Shown one piece after another: positions 59,235 through 64,000 of a stretch of 64,000 nucleotides of DNA. The position numbers and the translations under genes were made by a program. Numbering within the stretch: the first letter of the stretch is position 1; the number at the start of each line of letters is the position of its first letter. The notes under the pieces were generated by a model. That model did not search any database, was not told where the DNA came from, and saw only the letters and a list, made by a program, of their open reading frames with translations. The stretch covers positions 82,575 to 146,574 of the forward strand of contig NZ_BMMM01000026.1 of NCBI RefSeq assembly GCF_014645835.1, in the 5' to 3' direction. This DNA comes from Streptomyces albiflavescens (GTDB taxonomy: Bacteria; Actinomycetota; Actinomycetes; Streptomycetales; Streptomycetaceae).

Positions 59235-59881
59235 TCCGCCGTCGGACGTCCGCGCCGGTTCTGGCCCTGACGCTGGCCCTGCTGCTCCTCCTCGGCGGCG
59301 CGGGGCAGGCCCGGGCCGTCGGCTACCGCTACTGGTCCTTCTGGGACCTGACCGGCGGGAAGTGGACGTACGCGACCCAGGGTCCGTCGACCGCGCGGCC
59401 GTCCGACGGCGACGTCGAGGGGTTCCGCTTCGCGGTGAGCGAGGACTCGCAGGACGCCTCGAAGCCGCGCGGGGCGGCGGACTTCGCGTCCATATGCGCG
59501 AAGACCCCGGCCCAGCAGGGCAACAAGCGCATAGCCCTGGTCATCGACTTCGGCACGACGGCGGACGCGCCGTTCGGCGAGACGCCGCCGGCCCCGCGTA
59601 CGGCGTGCGCCCGCGTCCCCTCCGACGCGACGACGGCCGACGCCCTCGCGTCGGTCGCGAAACCCCTCCGCTACGACACCAACGCCCTCCTGTGCGCCAT
59701 CGCGGGCTACCCGCGCACCGGCTGTGGCGAACAGGTCTCCGCCACGAAACCGACGGCCTCCGCCCGCCCCCAGGCGAAGGCCACCCACCACGGCCCGTCG
59801 GTCGGCCTGCTCGCAGGTGCCGCCGCGGTGGCCCTGCTGGGCACGGCCGCCGTCTGGCAGGCACGCCGCCGCCGGGGCTGA
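59231..59881 (+). CDS. SCO2322-family surface protein
   Basis: Protein of 216 residues with a signal peptide (LALTLALLLLLGGAGQARA), a roughly 130-residue extracytoplasmic domain (YRYWSFWDLTGGKWTYATQG, PSDGDVEGFRFAVSEDS) and a C-terminal membrane helix with RRRRG. The GTG start overlaps the toroid stop (GTGA). The domain is small and probably beta-rich; by position it could play the part of the transcobalamin beta-domain together with the toroid. That is inference; the family has no assigned function. Confidence 0.85.
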   Translation: MIRRRTSAPVLALTLALLLLLGGAGQARAVGYRYWSFWDLTGGKWTYATQGPSTARPSDGDVEGFRFAVSEDSQDASKPRGAADFASICAKTPAQQGNKRIALVIDFGTTADAPFGETPPAPRTACARVPSDATTADALASVAKPLRYDTNALLCAIAGYPRTGCGEQVSATKPTASARPQAKATHHGPSVGLLAGAAAVALLGTAAVWQARRRRG

Positions 59882-59897
59882 GGCGGGGGTGGGAACG

Positions 59898-61274
59898 ATG
59901 ACGAACAGTGACGGGGAGCGGACGGCCGGCGCTGGCGTTGGCACAGGTGCTGACGCCGGCACAAGCGCTGGCGCCGGCAGCGAACGGAACAAGGCCGCTG
60001 CCAGGGAACGACCCGCCCGGTGGGGGCGCGCCTCCGCCTCCACCGCTGCCGCTGCCACCGTGGGCAATCGTCCCGCAGGACGAGGGGGCTCCCCCCTGCC
60101 CGAGCGGAGCCGAGAGCTTGGGGGAGCGTGGGCACAGCCTGCGGCGCCGGGTGCCGTTCCGACCGGGCGCCCGCTGCGACGCCGTACCCGCACGCCGCAG
60201 GCGACCCGCAGCAACGCCCTCCACCCGGGCGCCTGGTGGATATGGGCCCTCGGCCTGGGAACCGCCGCCTCCCGCACCACGAACCCCCTCCTCCTCGCCC
60301 TCCTCGTCGGCGTAGCCGGATACGTCGTGGCGGCGCGCCGGACCGAGGCACCCTGGGCGCGCTCCTACGGCGCCTTCGTGAAGCTGGCGGCCGCCGTCCT
60401 CGGCATCCGGCTCGGCTTCGCCGTGTTCCTGGGCTCCCCGATCCCTGGCACGCACGTCATCGTCACGCTCCCCGAAGTTCCCCTCCCCCACTGGGCCCAA
60501 GGCATCCGCATCGGTGGCCGCATCACCGCCGAGGGCCTGGTCTTCGCGCTGTACGACGGCCTGAAGCTGGCCACGCTCCTCATCTGCGTGGGCGCGGCGA
60601 ACGCCCTCGCCAACCCGGCGCGTCTGCTGAAGTCGCTGCCGGGAGCGCTGTACGAGGCGGGCGTCGCGGTGGTCGTCGCCCTGACCTTCGCCCCGAGCCT
60701 GATCGCCGACGTGCAGAGACTGCGCGCCGCACGCAGGCTGCGCGGCCGCCCCGACCGGGGCCTGCGCGGCCTGCTGCACGTAGGACTCCCGGTCCTGGAA
60801 GGCGCGTTGGAGCGTTCGGTCGCCCTCGCGGCGGCGATGGACGCGCGCGGCTACGGCCGCACCGCCCAGGTCCCGCCCGCCGTCCGCCGCACCACCGCCG
60901 TACTGACACTGGGCGGTCTGCTCGGCGTCTGCGCGGGCACGTACGGACTGCTGACCGCCGAGGGCGGCAGCTACGGCCTGCCGGTGCTGCTGGCCGGGCT
61001 GGCCGCGGCGCTCGGCGGCCTGTGGCTGGGCGGCCGCCGCTCGCTGCGGACGCGGTACCGGCCGGACCTGTGGGGCACACGGGCCTGGCTGGTCGCGGGG
61101 TCGGGCGTGGCCGTGGCGGCGCTGATGATCGTCGCCGCCTCGTACGATCCCGTGGCGCTGCGCCCCGGCGTCGTCCCCCTCGTGGCCCCCGCCCTTCCGC
61201 TCGGGCCCGCGGCGGCGATCCTCCTCGGTCTCCTCCCTGCCTTCGTCGCCCCGATCCCCAAGGAGCCGTCGTGA
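59898..61274 (+). CDS. CbiQ/EcfT-family transmembrane energy-coupling subunit
   Basis: Protein of 458 residues. The first about 115 are low complexity (Gly, Ala, Thr, Arg rich) and partly encoded by a dispersed repeat (60085-60130). The CbiQ domain follows with about five to six helices; the coupling motifs ARRLRGR and AAMDARGYGRTAQVPPA are the conserved A-R-[GA] boxes that contact the ATPases. It links the S subunit to the ATPase. ATG 59898. The ATPase GTG overlaps its stop (GTGA). Confidence 0.88.
   Translation: MTNSDGERTAGAGVGTGADAGTSAGAGSERNKAAARERPARWGRASASTAAAATVGNRPAGRGGSPLPERSRELGGAWAQPAAPGAVPTGRPLRRRTRTPQATRSNALHPGAWWIWALGLGTAASRTTNPLLLALLVGVAGYVVAARRTEAPWARSYGAFVKLAAAVLGIRLGFAVFLGSPIPGTHVIVTLPEVPLPHWAQGIRIGGRITAEGLVFALYDGLKLATLLICVGAANALANPARLLKSLPGALYEAGVAVVVALTFAPSLIADVQRLRAARRLRGRPDRGLRGLLHVGLPVLEGALERSVALAAAMDARGYGRTAQVPPAVRRTTAVLTLGGLLGVCAGTYGLLTAEGGSYGLPVLLAGLAAALGGLWLGGRRSLRTRYRPDLWGTRAWLVAGSGVAVAALMIVAASYDPVALRPGVVPLVAPALPLGPAAAILLGLLPAFVAPIPKEPS
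60085..60130. repeat. Dispersed GC-rich palindromic repeat, copy 3
   Basis: GGGGGCTCCCCCC followed by CCCGAGCGGAGCCGAGAGCT then TGGGGGAG. It is translated as part of the N-terminal extension of the EcfT protein. Confidence 0.8.
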
Positions 61275-62962
61275 TCCGCTTCGAGGATGTCTCCGTGACG
61301 TACGACGGTGCGGCGGAACCCACCGTCCGGGGCGTGGACTTCGAGGTGCCCGAGGGCGAACTGGTGCTGCTCGTGGGGCCCTCCGGGGTCGGCAAGTCAA
61401 CGGTTCTCGGCGCGGTGAGCGGTCTCGTCCCGCACTTCACGGGCGGAACGCTGCGCGGCCGGGTCACGGTCGCCGGGCGGGACACCCGCACCCACAAGCC
61501 GCGCGAACTCGCGGACGTGGTGGGCACGGTGGGCCAGGACCCGCTGTCCCACTTCGTGACCGACACCGTGGAGGACGAACTCGCTTACGGCATGGAGTCG
61601 TTGGGCCTCGCGCCGGACGTGATGCGGCGCCGGGTGGAGGAGACCCTGGACCTGCTGGGCCTGGCGGCACTGCGCGACCGACCGATCGCCACGCTCTCCG
61701 GCGGCCAGCAGCAGCGGGTCGCCATCGGCTCGGTCCTCACCCCGCACCCGAGGGTCCTGGTCCTGGACGAGCCCACGTCCGCCCTGGACCCCGCCGCCGC
61801 GGAGGAGGTCCTCGCCGTCCTCCAACGCCTCGTCCACGACCTCGGCACCACCGTCCTCATGGCCGAACACCGCCTGGAACGCGTCATCCAGTACGCCGAT
61901 CAGGTCGTCCTCCTCCCGTCCCCGGGCGCCGCCCCGCTCCTCGGCACCCCCTCCGAGGTCATGGCCGTCTCCCCGGTGTATCCGCCGGTGGTGGGCCTGG
62001 GCCGCCTCGCCGACTGGTCCCCCCTTCCCCTGACCGTGCGCGATGCGCGGCGAAGGGCGGGTGCGTTGCGGGAGGGGTTGGCCGAGGTCGCGGGCGATAC
62101 CGCACCGAGGGCCGACAGCGCGGTCATTCCCCCCTCCCCCTCGCGCCCCCACTCCACGTCCCGCCTGTCCCGGCTCCTGCGCAGGGCCACCCCTACCGCT
62201 CCCGCCCCCGCGCAAACGGCCGTGATCGAATCCCTCGCCGTCCGCCGCGGTCGCGTCGAAGCACTCCGGCGCGTCGACCTCACGGCCGCCCCCGGCGAGG
62301 CCATCGCGCTGATGGGCCGGAACGGCGCCGGGAAATCCACCCTCCTCGGAGCGCTGGTCGGGCTGGTCGAGCCCGCCGCCGGATCCGTCCGGGTCGGCGG
62401 CGCGGTGCCGCACCGCACGGCACCGCGCGAACTCATACGACGCGTGGGCCTCGTACCGCAGGAACCACGGGACCTGCTGTACGCGGACACGGTGACCGCC
62501 GAGTGCGCGGCCGCCGACCATGACGCGGGCGCCGAGCCGGGCACCTGCCGGGCGCTGGTGTCGGAGCTGCTGCCGGGGATCGCGGACGACACCCACCCCC
62601 GGGATCTGTCGGAGGGCCAGCGGCTGGCACTCGCGCTGGCCGTCGTGCTGACGGCCCGCCCCCCGCTGCTGCTCCTCGACGAGCCGACCCGAGGCCTCGA
62701 CTACGCGGCGAAGGCCCGGCTGGTCACCGTGTTGCGCGGCCTGGCCGCCGAGGGCCACGCCATCGTCCTGGCCACCCACGACGTGGAACTCGCCGCCGAC
62801 CTGGCCCACCGTGTGGTGATCCTCGCGGACGGCGAGATCGTCGCCGACGGCCCCACCGCCGAGGTGGTCGTCGCGTCCCCCTCCTTCGCCCCACAGGTCA
62901 CCAAGGTGCTGGCCCCACAACCATGGCTGACCGTGGCCCAGGTCAGGAACGCACTCTCATGA
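61271..62962 (+). CDS. Fused EcfA-EcfA ATP-binding protein
   Basis: Protein of 563 residues containing two ABC ATPase domains in one chain. First (1-240): Walker A GPSGVGKST, signature LSGGQQQRVAIG, Walker B VLVLDEPTSALD. Second (about 320-563): GRNGAGKSTLLGALVG, signature LSEGQRLALA (Glu instead of Gly), Walker B LLLLDEPTRGLD. Such fusions replace the EcfA/EcfA' pair of ECF transporters. Start GTG 61271 overlaps ecfT; its stop overlaps the S subunit ATG. Confidence 0.92.
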   Translation: MIRFEDVSVTYDGAAEPTVRGVDFEVPEGELVLLVGPSGVGKSTVLGAVSGLVPHFTGGTLRGRVTVAGRDTRTHKPRELADVVGTVGQDPLSHFVTDTVEDELAYGMESLGLAPDVMRRRVEETLDLLGLAALRDRPIATLSGGQQQRVAIGSVLTPHPRVLVLDEPTSALDPAAAEEVLAVLQRLVHDLGTTVLMAEHRLERVIQYADQVVLLPSPGAAPLLGTPSEVMAVSPVYPPVVGLGRLADWSPLPLTVRDARRRAGALREGLAEVAGDTAPRADSAVIPPSPSRPHSTSRLSRLLRRATPTAPAPAQTAVIESLAVRRGRVEALRRVDLTAAPGEAIALMGRNGAGKSTLLGALVGLVEPAAGSVRVGGAVPHRTAPRELIRRVGLVPQEPRDLLYADTVTAECAAADHDAGAEPGTCRALVSELLPGIADDTHPRDLSEGQRLALALAVVLTARPPLLLLDEPTRGLDYAAKARLVTVLRGLAAEGHAIVLATHDVELAADLAHRVVILADGEIVADGPTAEVVVASPSFAPQVTKVLAPQPWLTVAQVRNALS

Positions 62963-63870
62963 CGTCACCGGAAGCCCAGTCCCGGACCCAGGCTCAGTCC
63001 CAGACCCAGTCCCATCCTCAAACCCAGACCCAGTCCCGGGCCCAGACCCGGCCTCATACCCAGACCCAGACCAAAGCCATCCACCTGGGACCCCGCTCCA
63101 TAGCCGCGCTCGCCCTCGTCAGCGTCACCGGCGTCGCGGGATTCGCCTGGCCGCTCTTCGCGGGGCACGGGTCTCAGGTCAATGCGCATGCGCAGGATGC
63201 TCCCTGGCTGTTCGGGGGCCTTCTGGTGCTGCTCGTCGCCGTGGTCGCGGCGACGATCTCCGAGTCGGGGCTCGGGCCGAAGGCGGTGGCGATGCTGGGC
63301 GTGCTGGCCGCGACCGGGGCCGCGCTGCGGCCGATCGGGGCCGGGACCGCCGGGATCGAGCCGATGTTCTTCCTGATGGTGCTGAGCGGGCGGGTGCTCG
63401 GGCCGGGGTTCGGGTTCGTGCTGGGGTCGGTGACGATGTTCGCGTCGGCGCTGCTCACCGGTGGGGTCGGGCCGTGGATGCCGTTCCAGATGCTCGCCAT
63501 GGGGTGGTTCACCCTGGGCGCCGGGCTGCTGCCGGGCCCCGACCGGCTGCGGGGGCGGGCCGAGCTGGTGATGCTCGCCGCGTACGGCTTCCTCGCCGCC
63601 TTCGCGTACGGCACCGTCATGAACCTGGAGGGCTGGCCCTTCATGGACGCGCTGGCCTCGAACGTCGCCTTCGACCCGCACGACACCGTCCCCGGCAACC
63701 TGACCCGTTTCCTCGCGTACTGCCTGGCCACCTCGCTCGGCTGGGACCTGGGCCGGGCGGTCGTCACCGTCGTCCTGACCCTCACGCTCGGCGCGACCCT
63801 CCTCAAGGCGCTGCGCCGGGCCACGCGCAGGGCCGCTTTCGAGACCCCGGTCACGTTCGAGCCGCGGTGA
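62959..63870 (+). CDS. ECF transporter S (substrate-binding) subunit
   Basis: Protein of 303 residues. After a Gln/Thr/Ser-rich N-terminal extension of about 40 residues come six predicted helices (IAALALVSVTGVAGFAWPLF, FMLVLSGRVLG-like PMFFLMVLSGRVLGPGFGFV, MPFQMLAMGWFTLGAGLLPG), as in CbrT-type S subunits. The operon is under a cobalamin riboswitch, so the substrate is most likely vitamin B12 or a precursor. ATG 62959 overlaps the ATPase stop (ATGA). Confidence 0.88.
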   Translation: MTSPEAQSRTQAQSQTQSHPQTQTQSRAQTRPHTQTQTKAIHLGPRSIAALALVSVTGVAGFAWPLFAGHGSQVNAHAQDAPWLFGGLLVLLVAVVAATISESGLGPKAVAMLGVLAATGAALRPIGAGTAGIEPMFFLMVLSGRVLGPGFGFVLGSVTMFASALLTGGVGPWMPFQMLAMGWFTLGAGLLPGPDRLRGRAELVMLAAYGFLAAFAYGTVMNLEGWPFMDALASNVAFDPHDTVPGNLTRFLAYCLATSLGWDLGRAVVTVVLTLTLGATLLKALRRATRRAAFETPVTFEPR

Positions 63871-64000
63871 CCTGCGGCGCGCGTCACACTCCGCCGTGGC
63901 TCCGTGTGGGCGCGCGTGCACCCTCTGGCAGCTGCGGAGTGAAGCACCCCATAGGGCCTACGTCACATACTAAGGACGACAGTAGGACAAATAGGACGCC
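63871..64000. other. Region after the ECF operon, to the window edge
   Basis: About 130 bases with no recognisable gene. AGGACGACAGTAGGACAAAT near the edge may belong to a promoter or leader of a gene beyond the window. Confidence 0.3.

Overview
The window is high-GC actinobacterial DNA and almost certainly a Streptomyces chromosome. Evidence: strong G/C at third codon positions, many GTG starts and 4-base stop/start overlaps, a class A RNase P RNA of Streptomyces type, a fused RNase HI/acid phosphatase, MmyB-type XRE regulators, an SCO2322-family protein and a solo TnpB. No tRNA, rRNA or CRISPR array was seen.

Region 1-7.3 kb is accessory. It holds an edge-truncated XRE regulator, a tyrosine integrase, a membrane Ser/Thr kinase, two adjacent unknown proteins that each carry an RNxxxH (HEPN-type) motif, and an HNH-like protein with a substituted motif residue. 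It stops at the 3' end of rnpB (7311-7724, minus strand). From there rightward the DNA reads as chromosome. The 7.6-23.5 kb stretch carries an EamA exporter whose stop codon lies inside rnpB, AraC and TetR regulators with paired operators, Uma2, an RNB-domain protein, XRE/SDR, yaaA, KDPG aldolase, a decapitated dehydrogenase, RNase H/phosphatase, a zinc-ribbon protein and Nif3. Short tandem arrays lie over or beside stop codons at several gene ends.

A sterol or steroid catabolism theme runs from about 23.8 to 53 kb. It comprises an Hsd4B-like MaoC hydratase, a zinc alcohol dehydrogenase and an Hsd4A-like SDR (23.8-26.7 kb), a FadE34-like double acyl-CoA dehydrogenase and an SCP-x-type thiolase (33.9-38.7 kb), then KstR itself, a 3Fe-4S ferredoxin, an aldehyde dehydrogenase and a metallo-hydrolase (49.3-53.2 kb). 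Boxes fitting the KstR consensus TnnAACnnGTTnnA lie upstream of the MaoC operon, of the FadE34-like gene and between the glycosyltransferase and kstR; a one-mismatch box lies beside the aldehyde dehydrogenase. A TnpB element sits between the FadE34-like and thiolase genes. Interleaved are an ABC transporter with a NarL-type two-component system, an ECF sigma factor with a membrane partner, two MFS exporters, an amidase, a flavin oxidoreductase and a glycosyltransferase/methyltransferase/toroid operon. A TPP riboswitch on the minus strand (about 50.0-50.17 kb) points at kstR and has no sense gene behind it.

The right end (53.3-63.9 kb) holds an AfsR-like ATPase regulator, a SpoIIE-type phosphatase, an APH-type kinase and a cobalamin-riboswitch operon: a secreted membrane-anchored alpha/alpha-toroid protein, an SCO2322-family protein, an EcfT, a fused EcfA-EcfA ATPase and an EcfS subunit. 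The five genes look like a vitamin B12 capture-and-uptake system in which the toroid and SCO2322 proteins could act as a split transcobalamin-like binder. That last idea is inference.
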